From contig PFIF01000049.1 of assembly GCA_002782605.1 (NCBI GenBank), positions 1 through 15,810 of the forward strand: DNA of 15,810 nt, written 5' to 3'. Positions 7,612 to 14,034 of this stretch are shown one piece after another. Both the position numbers and the translations under genes were made by a program. Every line of letters begins with the position of its first letter. Positions within the stretch are counted from its first letter, which is position 1. The notes below the pieces were generated by a model. That model was not told the origin of the DNA. It did no database searches and worked only from the letters and a program-made list of their open reading frames with translations. Source of the stretch: Deltaproteobacteria bacterium CG_4_8_14_3_um_filter_43_13 (lineage in GTDB: Bacteria > Desulfobacterota > UBA8473).

Positions 7612-8628
7612 CTACTCCCTCCCTGTCTTCAATATTTCCATCACCGTTTTCACGTCCTTTGCGGAACCGATATACAGGGGGACTCTCTGATGTATTTCTC
7701 CTGGTTCAATCTCCAATATGTCTCTTTCTCCATCTGTGGCCATACCACCTGCCTGTTTTACCAACATAGCCAGTGGTGCACACTCACACGTCAATCTCAG
7801 TTTGCCATGAGGCTTCTTGGGGTCCTTTCTGTCAGGGGGATACATGAAAATACCGCCGTAAAGCAAGGTACGATGAAAATCCGCAACAAGGGAGCCGATA
7901 TACCGCAAGGAGTAGGGCAATCCTTTTTCCGGATCGGCCTTTGTGAAGTGATCTACAACCGCCTTGACATTTTCGTCCCAATAGTTGGTATAACCCATGT
8001 TTACACTAAATATGCTCCCCTTTTCAGGTATCCTGATGTTTTCGTGGGAAAGCAAGAACTCCCCCACGGCAGGGTATAGGGTAAACCCATGGAGGCCATC
8101 TCCTGTTGTATATACCATCATAGTACTCGTACCATAGAGAAAATAACCTGCCGCCACCTGTCTGTATCCAGGTTGAAGTACATCCACGCTTGCAACCTGC
8201 CCACCAGGGGTAACCTTCTTGTAAATGGAAAATATGGTACCTATGTTTACATTTGCATCAATATTTGATGAACCGTCCAATGGATCGAAGATCAAGACGT
8301 AATTGCCCTTTTGATACTTGGTTGGTATCTCAATAATGTCGGCACTCTCCTCTGACACCATGGCACACAACTGGCCCAGGTGAGACATGCGTCTGATAAT
8401 CGAGGTATTGGCAAATTCATCCAGTTTTTTTACCGCCTCCCCCTGAACATTTATGTCACCGGTAAATCCTAAAATATCCGTCAAACCCGACTTTCTCGCC
8501 TCTTTTGAAATAATCTTTGCCGCCACGATCAGTTCTGAAAGAAGGACCGTGAAGGCTCCTGTAGCATCAGGGTGAAGCCTCTGCTGGCTCAAGAGGTGCT
8601 CTGTTACGGTCATTCCGAATTTACTCAT
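7612..8628 (-). CDS. fbp: Class I fructose-1,6-bisphosphatase
   Basis: A complete 338-residue protein of normal length for class I FBPase. It hydrolyses fructose 1,6-bisphosphate to fructose 6-phosphate in gluconeogenesis. The metal and phosphate-binding signature is intact: SEESAD around 92-97 and DPLDGSSNID at 115-124. The later YPPDRKDPKKPHGKLRL stretch and the CECAPLAMLVKQAGG segment also match the family. A near-perfect AAAGGAGG lies 6 nt before the ATG at 8628. In an autotrophic or acetyl-CoA-using anaerobe this enzyme would serve sugar synthesis. The close spacing to a sensor kinase is unusual for this housekeeping gene. Confidence 0.96.
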   Translation of the reverse strand: MSKFGMTVTEHLLSQQRLHPDATGAFTVLLSELIVAAKIISKEARKSGLTDILGFTGDINVQGEAVKKLDEFANTSIIRRMSHLGQLCAMVSEESADIIEIPTKYQKGNYVLIFDPLDGSSNIDANVNIGTIFSIYKKVTPGGQVASVDVLQPGYRQVAAGYFLYGTSTMMVYTTGDGLHGFTLYPAVGEFLLSHENIRIPEKGSIFSVNMGYTNYWDENVKAVVDHFTKADPEKGLPYSLRYIGSLVADFHRTLLYGGIFMYPPDRKDPKKPHGKLRLTCECAPLAMLVKQAGGMATDGERDILEIEPGEIHQRVPLYIGSAKDVKTVMEILKTGRE

Positions 8629-8867
8629 TTTTTGCCTCCTTTGATAAGGATGGGGTAGGTATCATAAATATATCAAAATGGGTTTTGACCCGACCTGTCT
8701 GCTGTGCTTGCACAGGCAGGGGGGGGGCTGACCCCAAATCGTAATAAGAGAATACCACACAATACTTTACAATGCAACTTCTGATACAGACTAACAAAAA
8801 GTTTCCGGAATATCCTGATATCCCCCAAGAAAGGCGGCAAATGACATCGATTAAAGACTTGCATCTT
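8629..8867. other. Intergenic region upstream of fbp with hairpin sequences and a G9 run
   Basis: No gene is supported here. It contains small palindromes, GGGT-TTTG-ACCC (8680-8691) and CTGTG-CTTG-CACAG (8702-8715), the latter flanked by CCTGTCTG and GCAGG. A run of nine G follows at 8719-8727. The composition resembles dispersed intergenic palindromic elements. The fbp promoter is expected in this stretch; TATGAT on the minus strand near 8660 is a possible -10 box but lacks a good -35. Confidence 0.4.
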
Positions 8868-8945
8868 TGAAAATTTACTTTTAATGCTTGACCCTCCTAC
8901 TTGGAACTCGAATAAAAATCAATCAGCCCGGAAAAGTGCCTCTGT
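8868..8945 (+). pseudogene. Deletion scar of an XRE/ImmA-PIN module (promoter joined to an internal PIN-gene piece)
   Basis: Two separate pieces of the module at 11270-13007 occur back to back. Bases 8870-8893 match the intact module's promoter upstream region at 11276-11299 (GAAAATTTACTTTTAAT-CTTGAC) with few differences. Bases 8900-8936 match the PIN gene around 12864-12900 (GGAACT-GA-AAAAATCAATCAGCC), reading LELE, stop, KSISPEK against LELEQKSISLEN in the intact protein. Everything between them is gone and the reading frame has a stop. This is a relic of a second copy of the module. Confidence 0.6.
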
Positions 8946-9004
8946 TGATCCTTGACAATTAAGTTTGTATTGTTGGGGCACCATGATGAAGTGCGCATTT
9001 ATAC

Positions 9005-9026
9005 TTGACATTTAGACGGCTAAATG
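9005..9026 (+). promoter_or_regulatory. Promoter/operator relic with inverted repeat
   Basis: TTGACA (9005-9010) overlaps a perfect inverted repeat CATTTAG-ACGG-CTAAATG (9009-9026). A -35 box overlapped by a palindrome is typical of an autoregulated promoter. No good -10 box is at the right distance, consistent with truncation just downstream. Confidence 0.4.
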
Positions 9027-9246
9027 GTTCGTTATCTTTGACTATATTCACCACTTAGAAGAGGACACGATCCGTTTATTGAAAATTGCGGCAGATGCGT
9101 ATACTCGTCTGAAAGTACTCGCAACAGGCTCTTCCACATTGGCAGCTACTAAAAAAATTATTGCTGTGCATGGAATTAGAAGTAAAGCAACAAAGATTTC
9201 TGCTTGGAATCGTAGGGTTGTTTTGGATAGAAAGCGTGATTGCTGA
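9025..9246 (+). pseudogene. Fusion relic: AAA_14-type ATPase fragment joined to a probable HigB toxin tail
   Basis: A 73-codon frame without a start codon; an in-frame stop lies just upstream. The first part (WFVIFDYIHHLEEDTIRLL..., then LKVLATGSSTLAA) matches the Walker B to sensor-1 region of AAA_14 (DUF4143-associated) ATPases, which typically read FDEIQ... and LATGSS. The final part (AVHGIRSKATKI...RKRDC) resembles the C-terminal end of RelE/HigB-type toxins, which usually read LHGF-KK-KTP...R. This second assignment is weaker and is supported mainly by the HigA-like gene that follows. Most of both genes is missing, so no function is expected. Confidence 0.45.
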
Positions 9247-9259
9247 AGAGGGATCCGTT

Positions 9260-9406
9260 ATGAAACAAAAAACAAATTTTGACATATACCTTGAAGACCA
9301 GTTGAAAGATCCGGATTTTGCGGCGCGCTTTAAGAAGGCGGGTGAGGCCTGGGATGTTGCCTTGCAACTAGCTGCTTTAAGGAAGGATTCAGGGTTCTGG
9401 TTTTGA
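9260..9406 (+). pseudogene. Truncated HigA-type (XRE) antitoxin, N-terminal part only
   Basis: Forty-eight codons starting at ATG 9260 with AGAGGGA upstream. The sequence (KTNFDIYLEDQLKDPDF, then AWDVALQLAALRKDSG) is the characteristic lead helix of HigA-like antitoxins. In intact relatives it runs on into a helix-turn-helix (LSQ-LA...). Here it changes to FWF and stops, so the DNA-binding domain is absent. A longer frame starting at 9161 covers the preceding toxin relic out of frame and is not a better start. The fragment could still be translated, but as an antitoxin it is probably inactive. Confidence 0.6.
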
Positions 9407-9427
9407 GTTCTAAAATAAAGGTTTGTA

Positions 9428-9466
9428 TTGACAATGCATTAATTTTGAGATACAATACTTCTCAAA
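9428..9466 (+). promoter_or_regulatory. Promoter and operator of the RelB/DinJ antitoxin gene
   Basis: TTGACA (9428-9433), a 17-nt spacer and TACAAT (9451-9456) form a near-consensus sigma-70 promoter. An inverted repeat, TTTGAGA (9444-9450) and TCTCAAA (9460-9466), brackets the -10 box. Ribbon-helix-helix antitoxins repress their own promoters at such sites, so autoregulation is likely. Confidence 0.7.
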
Positions 9467-9511
9467 TATAGATCCAGTTTTTTTAATATTTATAGGGTAA
9501 GGGTTTGAATT

Positions 9512-9781
9512 ATGGCTAAAAATACAAATATAAATGTTAGAACAACCGAGGATATTAAAAAGGGTGCAGGGGTCATTCTTAATGGTCTTGGATTAAATAT
9601 CTCTTCGGCTGTTAATCTTTTTTTGAAACAGGTTATCAATTACAGGGGCATTCCGTTTGATTTGCGGCTGCCTAACAAGGAAACGCTACATGCTATGGAT
9701 GACATTGAAAATAATCGTAATCTTGAGTCAGCTGATACCGTTGAAGAAGTGTTCGAAAAAAATACAAACCTCATCCCTTGA
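9512..9781 (+). CDS. RelB/DinJ-family antitoxin
   Basis: A complete 89-residue protein. The N-terminal ribbon-helix-helix (NINVRTTEDIKKGAGVIL, then LGLNISSAVNLFLKQV) and the following YRGIPFDLRLPN are hallmarks of RelB/DinJ antitoxins. The C-terminal half is the usual toxin-wrapping region and ends in EKNTNLIP. GGTAAGGG lies 8 nt before the ATG, and a strong promoter with an operator lies upstream. The normal partner is a YafQ/RelE mRNA interferase. Here only the tail of such a toxin remains immediately downstream, so the antitoxin appears orphaned. It may still repress its promoter or neutralise a related toxin elsewhere. Confidence 0.85.
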   Translation: MAKNTNINVRTTEDIKKGAGVILNGLGLNISSAVNLFLKQVINYRGIPFDLRLPNKETLHAMDDIENNRNLESADTVEEVFEKNTNLIP

Positions 9782-9903
9782 AAGGCAAATACTCAGGTTA
9801 TATGGAATGTCATATTGAACCTGATTGGTTGTTAATCTGGAAGGCAGATAGCAAAGCCGTTTATTTAACACGAACCTGGACACATTCAGACCTTTTTGGA
9901 TAA
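9778..9903 (+). pseudogene. YafQ-type toxin, C-terminal remnant
   Basis: Forty-one codons reading LKGKYSGYMECHIEPDW, then LLIWKADSK, then LTRTWTHSDLFG and stop. This matches the last third of YafQ-family toxins (ECHI-PDW, L-Y, R-G-HSDLF), including the conserved His in ECHI and the His and Phe of HSDLF. The N-terminal half is missing and there is no start codon with a ribosome binding site. It overlaps the end of the antitoxin frame, which suggests one deletion that removed the 5' half of the toxin. It is not expected to be active. Confidence 0.72.
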
Positions 9904-9921
9904 TATAACCACCATTTTCTA

Positions 9922-9996
9922 GGTATTTGCACTTGTGATCAGGCAACTGTTAATGAAGGAAAAACACTAAGGGTTCAATTTAAAAAGCTTGTATAG
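9922..9996 (+). pseudogene. Internally deleted tail of a PIN-like gene
   Basis: This in-frame stretch reads GICTCDQATVNEGKTLRV, then QFKKLV and stop. It matches two separated parts of the PIN-like protein at 12507-13007: SCDQAAI around residue 104-110 and VKEGKTLRIQFKRLV at the C-terminus. The roughly 40 residues between them are deleted. No start codon or upstream part of the gene remains. The stop codon is followed by repeat copy 1. Confidence 0.65.
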
Positions 9997-10150
9997 CTTG
10001 ATATTAAAAATCATGCCAGGCACTTTTCAGGAATGAATTATCCAATAAAAAATAACTTGAGACCTGTGATTAGAGGGATGGCAATTGCTTCATCAGGAAA
10101 AGCTTTTGAGGGGAAGGCTATTTTATAATTTGTGCATGTTCGGCACGAAC
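9979..10150 (+). repeat. Dispersed repeat, copy 1 (3' flank of a PIN-like gene)
   Basis: This starts at TTTAAAAAGCTTGTATAG and continues through ATATTAAAAATCAT, GAATGAATTATCCA and GGGATGGCAATTGCTTCATCA to TTTGTGCA. It is close to copy 2 (10995-11172) over the first 120 bases and more distant from copy 3 (12990-13160). No protein is supported. It also carries TATAAT at 10124-10129 and a small palindrome GTTCG-GCA-CGAAC (10138-10150), which could serve the zeta-like gene downstream. Confidence 0.8.
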
Positions 10151-10199
10151 GGTCATCACACCGCCCATCACATGTGTCATTGCTAATGGAAACAGTTCT

Positions 10200-10778
10200 A
10201 TGTCCCCAAATGTATACATTGTCGCCGGACCAAATGGCGCGGGTAAAACAACCTTTGCAAGAGAATTTCTTCCCAATTATGTAAAATGTCTGGAGTTTGT
10301 AAATGCCGACCTTATTGCTGAAGGGATATCACCATTTTCGTCGGAGCAGGCCGCGATTCGGGCCGGGAGACTGATGATTGAACAGATTCATTTGCTGGCA
10401 GACCGTAACAGTGACTTCGGATTTGAAACAACTTTGGCCGGAAAATCGTATGTGCGTCTTCTGGCTGATTTGAAAAGCAAAGACTACCGAATTTATCTTT
10501 ATTTTCTTTGGATTGATAATGTTGATATTGCCCTTGAACGTATCGCTGATCGGGTAAGAAGGGGAGGTCACAATGTCCCGGGAAAAATTGTTCGCCGCCG
10601 TTTTAACAGGGGACTTTCCAATCTCTTCAATATTTATCGCCCGCTGCTGGATTTTTGGGTAATTTTTGATAATTCAAAGGATGATCCTGTAATGATCGCT
10701 TATGAAGAAGCTGGAGACTTGGAACTTATTGACCCGGCTTTATTTTCAAAATTATCTGCAAATATGGTGAGGCCATGA
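10200..10778 (+). CDS. Zeta-toxin-like P-loop kinase
   Basis: A complete 192-residue protein. It opens with a Walker A motif, VAGPNGAGKTTFA (about residues 8-20), followed by NADLIAEGISPF and FGFETTLAGKSY, which together match the zeta-toxin-like family (COG4185). In that family the Asp is the catalytic base and the ETT segment lies in the nucleotide/substrate site. R-R-GGHNVP-IVRRR follows, also typical. Family members are proposed to phosphorylate a small molecule such as a UDP-amino sugar, but this subfamily is poorly characterised. The upstream ribosome binding site is weak. The stop overlaps the next gene by 4 bp (ATGA), consistent with a two-gene TA operon. The whole pair lies between repeat copies 1 and 2. 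Confidence 0.82.
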   Translation: MSPNVYIVAGPNGAGKTTFAREFLPNYVKCLEFVNADLIAEGISPFSSEQAAIRAGRLMIEQIHLLADRNSDFGFETTLAGKSYVRLLADLKSKDYRIYLYFLWIDNVDIALERIADRVRRGGHNVPGKIVRRRFNRGLSNLFNIYRPLLDFWVIFDNSKDDPVMIAYEEAGDLELIDPALFSKLSANMVRP

Positions 10779-10999
10779 AAGAAGGGAAATCAGGCAAGAA
10801 TATGTCCGGTAAGGCGATGGCGTTTCGTGCCGAAGAGGCGCTAAAAAAAGCTGTGGCCCATGCTATTGCCGATCACAAACGCACGGGAGATCCCATTGTA
10901 ATTTGGCGAGATGGGAAGATCGTCAAGATTCCTGCCGAACAAATCGAAGTTCGTGAACAGGCAGCGGAATATAAGACACGTGAGAAAAATGATATTTAA
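10775..10999 (+). CDS. Small partner of the zeta-like toxin, probable antitoxin
   Basis: Seventy-four residues, overlapping the zeta-like gene by 4 bp. It is highly charged, with a helical middle (EEALKKAVAHAIADHKR) and a short beta motif, PIVIWRDGKIVKIP, of the kind found in small proteins encoded beside zeta-like kinases. The role as antitoxin is inferred from this arrangement. The stop codon (10997-10999) lies inside the first bases of repeat copy 2, so the original C-terminal end may have been replaced by recombination at the repeat. Confidence 0.62.
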   Translation: MKEGKSGKNMSGKAMAFRAEEALKKAVAHAIADHKRTGDPIVIWRDGKIVKIPAEQIEVREQAAEYKTREKNDI

Positions 11000-11172
11000 A
11001 AAGCTTGTATAGCTTGATATTAAAAATCATGACAGGGACTTTATTAAGGATGAATTATCCAATAAAAATAACTTGAGGCCTCTGATTAGAGGGATGGCAA
11101 TTGCTTCATCAGAATAAGTGTGGGGGAAAAGGCAAGGCAATGTTCGGTTTTGTGCACGTATTGCATGAACGT
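10995..11172 (+). repeat. Dispersed repeat, copy 2
   Basis: Nearly identical to copy 1 over about 120 bases (TTTAAAAAGCTTGTATAGC onward, to GGGATGGCAATTGCTTCATCAG). Its later part (GTTTTGTGCACGTATTGCA) is closer to copy 3. With copy 1 it forms direct repeats about 1 kb apart that bracket the zeta-like module. From here to 11270 I see no gene. Confidence 0.8.
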
Positions 11173-11294
11173 ACCTATTGACGTAAGGTCCTGCAATAAA
11201 TCCTAGCACTTTGAACCCTGACACTTTAAAAAAGTGCTGAATAAATAAATATGGTGACCCCGGAATTTCCCTAATGAAAATTTACTTTTAATAC

Positions 11295-11358
11295 TTGACA
11301 GATGGGTAAATATTTCTTATATATATTACTAATATAATTGATACTAATATAAGAAATA
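11295..11358 (+). promoter_or_regulatory. Promoter and operator of the XRE-ImmA/PIN operon
   Basis: TTGACA (11295-11300), a 17-nt spacer and TATATA (11318-11323) form a strong promoter. A 12-bp perfect inverted repeat, TATTTCTTATAT (11311-11322) and ATATAAGAAATA (11347-11358), flanks a 24-nt spacer. Inside is a direct repeat TACTAATATAA (11327-11337 and 11342-11352). These are probable binding sites for the XRE protein encoded next, giving autorepression. AGAGGGGG at 11363-11370 is the ribosome binding site. Confidence 0.68.
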
Positions 11359-11377
11359 ATTATAGAGGGGGAACATC

Positions 11378-12529
11378 ATGATATCCAAAGGAAAGGGAGA
11401 AAATGTCCTGGATAAAAAGATTGCAGACGCAAGAGAGGCAGCGGGCTTCTCAATTACCGAAGCAGCTCAAAAACTTGGGTTCAAAAACTACCAGACGCTT
11501 TCTGCCATTGAAAAAGGTACAAGGAAAATAAATGCACACGAATTAATTATGATGGCTCGTTTATATGGCAGGAGCCTGGACTATTTTCTTGAATCCGACG
11601 TTGCTTCCGATCCTCTCCCCTTATGGAGAAAGACAAAAAAAACTGACACAAATAAAGTTCAGCGTCAATTCCTCTCTTTTCTGGAAAATTACAGTAACCT
11701 GGAGCGCTTGCTTGGTCTCAAACGGCGATGGAAAGATGTTCAGAAAAATTATGACAGAGATGATTTTTCTGTAAATGGCTTTGAGCAGGCCGAAAAACTC
11801 GGCACTGAAATTCACAGTTTCCTCGACTTAGGTTCTCGCCCTTCCTTGAATCTGCTTAACGTACTCGAAAATAAGCTTCGCTTCAAAATCCTTCATTTGC
11901 CTTTGGGAGATGGGGTTTCCGGAGCCAGTGTAGTGGATAATGCCTTAGGGGTAGGTATTCTCATCAACGCCAATGACGCCCTCTGGAGAAGAAATTTTGA
12001 CCTGGCACATGAGTTATTTCACATTATAACCTGGAATGTTTTCTCTCCTGAAGAAATCGGCAACGGCACAACAAAAACCAGGCCGGAACAATACGCAGAC
12101 ATCTTTGCTTCAAGCTTGCTTTTGCCAGAAGTTCATCTCCTCGATGCACTCAAAGAGACAGCTACCGACAACGAAATCAGAATCATTGATATCATTGAAC
12201 TGGCCAAGGAGTTTGGTGTCTCGACGGAAGCGGTTCTTTGGAGACTTGTTAACCTTAAAATAATTAAAAAAACACTGGCATCAAAGGTTTTGGAAACTCC
12301 GAATTTCCATGATCTTGATCGCGATATGCGCCAAAAGCTGTATGAGAAAGACGGGCCGTCCAGGTTCCCTTCACGATTTATATCTCTTGCATGCAGATGC
12401 CTGATGGAAGGCAAGATATCAAGAGGCGCTTTTGCCGAATATCTGGAAATTGACCGGGCTGAAATAGACTACTATCTTGAGTCAGCTGGGTTTGGTGAAG
12501 AGAGCTATGCGAAAATTGCTGCTGCTTGA
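11378..12529 (+). CDS. XRE-family regulator fused to an ImmA/IrrE metallopeptidase
   Basis: A complete 383-residue protein. Residues about 10-72 form an XRE helix-turn-helix (IADAREAAGFSITEAAQKLG, then TLSAIEKGTRKI). Residues about 165-270 form the ImmA/IrrE Zn-peptidase (COG2856), with AHELFH giving H211-E212-x2-H215 and EQYADIFASSLLLP supplying the third ligand E237. The C-terminal part (about 300-375) may be another helical domain (SRGAFAEYLEID). Such fusions act as antitoxin-like repressors, and the peptidase can cleave a regulator to relieve repression. The gene has its own promoter, operator and strong ribosome binding site. It overlaps the PIN-like gene by 23 bp, so the two form one module. 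Confidence 0.9.
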   Translation: MISKGKGENVLDKKIADAREAAGFSITEAAQKLGFKNYQTLSAIEKGTRKINAHELIMMARLYGRSLDYFLESDVASDPLPLWRKTKKTDTNKVQRQFLSFLENYSNLERLLGLKRRWKDVQKNYDRDDFSVNGFEQAEKLGTEIHSFLDLGSRPSLNLLNVLENKLRFKILHLPLGDGVSGASVVDNALGVGILINANDALWRRNFDLAHELFHIITWNVFSPEEIGNGTTKTRPEQYADIFASSLLLPEVHLLDALKETATDNEIRIIDIIELAKEFGVSTEAVLWRLVNLKIIKKTLASKVLETPNFHDLDRDMRQKLYEKDGPSRFPSRFISLACRCLMEGKISRGAFAEYLEIDRAEIDYYLESAGFGEESYAKIAAA

Positions 12530-13007
12530 TGCCGATGTCGTCATTGACCTCCATACTTTTGGTTTGTTCGAAAAAATAAGCAAAGCCTATGATGTCTGTC
12601 TAACACGAAGTGTTTTTGAGGAAGCAAGATATTACAAGAAGGACGGTGCAAAAATTGATATTGCTCTTAAAGATGTTACAATAATCGATAATGTTGATCT
12701 TGAAAGTTTGAAAAAGGTACAAAGGGAAGCAAGAGAGGCAAGGTTAGGAATAGATCCCGGAGAGTCCACATCAATAGCCTATTTAATCCAGACCGATGAA
12801 GAAATAACCTTTTGCTCTTGTGATCAGGCGGCCATTAAACTTATCTCATATATGGAACTGGAGCAAAAATCAATCAGCCTTGAAAATGCCCTACGCGATA
12901 TAGGATGTCACGAAAAAAAGCTTTACCCGCGACATCTTGAGAAGGCCTTCAAGGTAGCCGTTAAGGAAGGAAAAACGTTGAGGATTCAATTTAAGAGGCT
13001 GGTATAG
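12507..13007 (+). CDS. PIN-like nuclease domain protein, probable toxin or effector of the XRE-ImmA module
   Basis: A 166-residue protein. Acidic residues occur in the PIN order: LLLDADVVIDL (D8, D10, D14), RSVFEEA (E38/E39), DPGESTSIAYL (D83, E86) and CSCDQAAI (D106). PIN domains are Mg-dependent ribonucleases. The start ATG 12507 was chosen because the core strand begins there and GGTGAAGAGAG precedes it. The frame extends upstream to 12477, but those residues lie inside the ImmA gene. The overlap with the XRE-ImmA gene supports a two-gene TA-like unit. Fragments of the same gene occur at 8900 and 9922, so the module has been present more than once. Family assignment rests on motif spacing, so a more specific name is not given. 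Confidence 0.72.
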   Translation: MRKLLLLDADVVIDLHTFGLFEKISKAYDVCLTRSVFEEARYYKKDGAKIDIALKDVTIIDNVDLESLKKVQREAREARLGIDPGESTSIAYLIQTDEEITFCSCDQAAIKLISYMELEQKSISLENALRDIGCHEKKLYPRHLEKAFKVAVKEGKTLRIQFKRLV

Positions 13008-13160
13008 CTTAGATATTAAAAATCATGCCAAGCACTTTTTAGGGATGAATTATCCAGGGAAAAAGAATTTGAAGCTTGCGATTTAAGAGATAGGACTTGC
13101 TTCGTCAAGAAAATTGTGGGGAAATTGGACAACACTCTGTTTTGTGCACGCATTGCACGT
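12990..13160 (+). repeat. Dispersed repeat, copy 3 (end and 3' flank of the intact PIN-like gene)
   Basis: It begins in the last codons of the PIN-like gene and continues past its stop (TATAGCTTAGATATTAAA, GGGATGAATTATCCA, GCTTCGTCAAGAAAATTGTG, TTTGTGCACGCATTGCA). It is the diverged member of the three copies. Because only this one follows an intact gene, it shows the ancestral position of the repeat. Confidence 0.75.
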
Positions 13161-13194
13161 CCCAGTTGATTGAAGTGGCAGGGAGCAAACAATA

Positions 13195-14034
13195 ATGAAA
13201 TTGGATAAGATAGGTATCTGGTCTGAGATTAAATTGGACATCATTAAAGAATACGCAAATGCATTCACAACGATAATGAAAAGTCAAGATTGGTGTAAAG
13301 GATACGTATATATTGATGCTTTTGCTGGGGCGGGAGTCCACATCCGACGAAAAACCGGAGAGTTCGTTCCGGGTTCTCCTTTAAATGCACTTGAGATTAA
13401 AAACCCTTTTACTGAATACCACTATATTGATATTGATAAACAAAAAATCGAAATCCTTATGTCGGTTACTCAGGGTCAACAAAATGTCCACATCTATTCT
13501 GAAGATTGTAATGAGGCATTAACAAAGAAGGTTTTTCCGGCACTTAAGTGGGAAAACAAAAAGAGAGCCTTATGTATTCTGGACCCTTACGGCTTACATC
13601 TTCACTGGGAAACGATCATGAAAACAGCCAAATTAAAAACGACTGAAATCTTTTTGAACTTTCCTTTGATGGATATGAATCGGAATGTGCTGCATAAAGA
13701 TTTGCTATCAGCGGACCCGGAGCAAATAGAACGAATGAACCGGTTTTGCGGAAGTGAAGACTGGCAGGAAATTTTATATAAAAAAGACAACCAGATGAAT
13801 CTCTTTGGAGATACATATCGAGTCAAAGTTGTTGACAGCAATGCTAAGCTTGGGGATTGGTTTAAAAAGGAAAGATTGCAAAAAGCTGCGGGATTCAAAT
13901 TCGTTCCGGAACCCATGCTCATGAGAAATAGTAAAGGCGGGCCTTTATTCTTTTTGTTTTTTGCTTCGCACAAGGAAACAGGCGAAAAAATTGTAACCGA
14001 GATTTTTGATAAGTACAGAAAGAAATATTTGTGA
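13195..14034 (+). CDS. tcmP: Three-Cys-motif partner protein (TcmP-like), methyltransferase-type fold
   Basis: A 279-residue protein resembling the TcmP family, named for its genetic pairing with a three-Cys-motif protein. It shows a Rossmann-type SAM-binding pattern: YIDAFAGAG (residues 39-47) as motif I, YHYIDID (76-82) as the acidic end of the second strand, and CILDPYG (127-133) in the position of the methyltransferase motif IV. The family's activity is not established to my knowledge. AGGGAG lies 9 nt before the ATG. The stop overlaps the start of the radical SAM gene, so the pair is almost certainly co-expressed. The family is scattered among genomes, often in mobile or defence-rich regions, which suits this island. 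Confidence 0.78.
   Translation: MKLDKIGIWSEIKLDIIKEYANAFTTIMKSQDWCKGYVYIDAFAGAGVHIRRKTGEFVPGSPLNALEIKNPFTEYHYIDIDKQKIEILMSVTQGQQNVHIYSEDCNEALTKKVFPALKWENKKRALCILDPYGLHLHWETIMKTAKLKTTEIFLNFPLMDMNRNVLHKDLLSADPEQIERMNRFCGSEDWQEILYKKDNQMNLFGDTYRVKVVDSNAKLGDWFKKERLQKAAGFKFVPEPMLMRNSKGGPLFFLFFASHKETGEKIVTEIFDKYRKKYL

Noticed and set aside
8673..8864. Minus-strand 63-codon open frame upstream of fbp
   Set aside because: No recognisable protein features; it crosses the G9 run and palindromes, and part of the sequence is better explained as intergenic.
9161..9259. Extended start of the HigA-like fragment
   Set aside because: These codons read the toxin-like relic out of frame; homology and the ribosome binding site begin at ATG 9260.
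11027..11224. Minus-strand open frame across repeat copy 2
   Set aside because: It is not preserved as an open frame in the other two repeat copies and has no recognisable protein motif.
12477..12506. Longer start of the PIN-like gene
   Set aside because: It lies entirely within the ImmA coding sequence; the PIN core begins at ATG 12507, which has a ribosome binding site.
9979..13160. Integron attC sites separating TA cassettes
   Set aside because: The repeats lack clear RYYYAAC/GTTRRRY core sites and inverted symmetry, and their intact copy is the 3' end of a gene. They look like duplicated gene tails.
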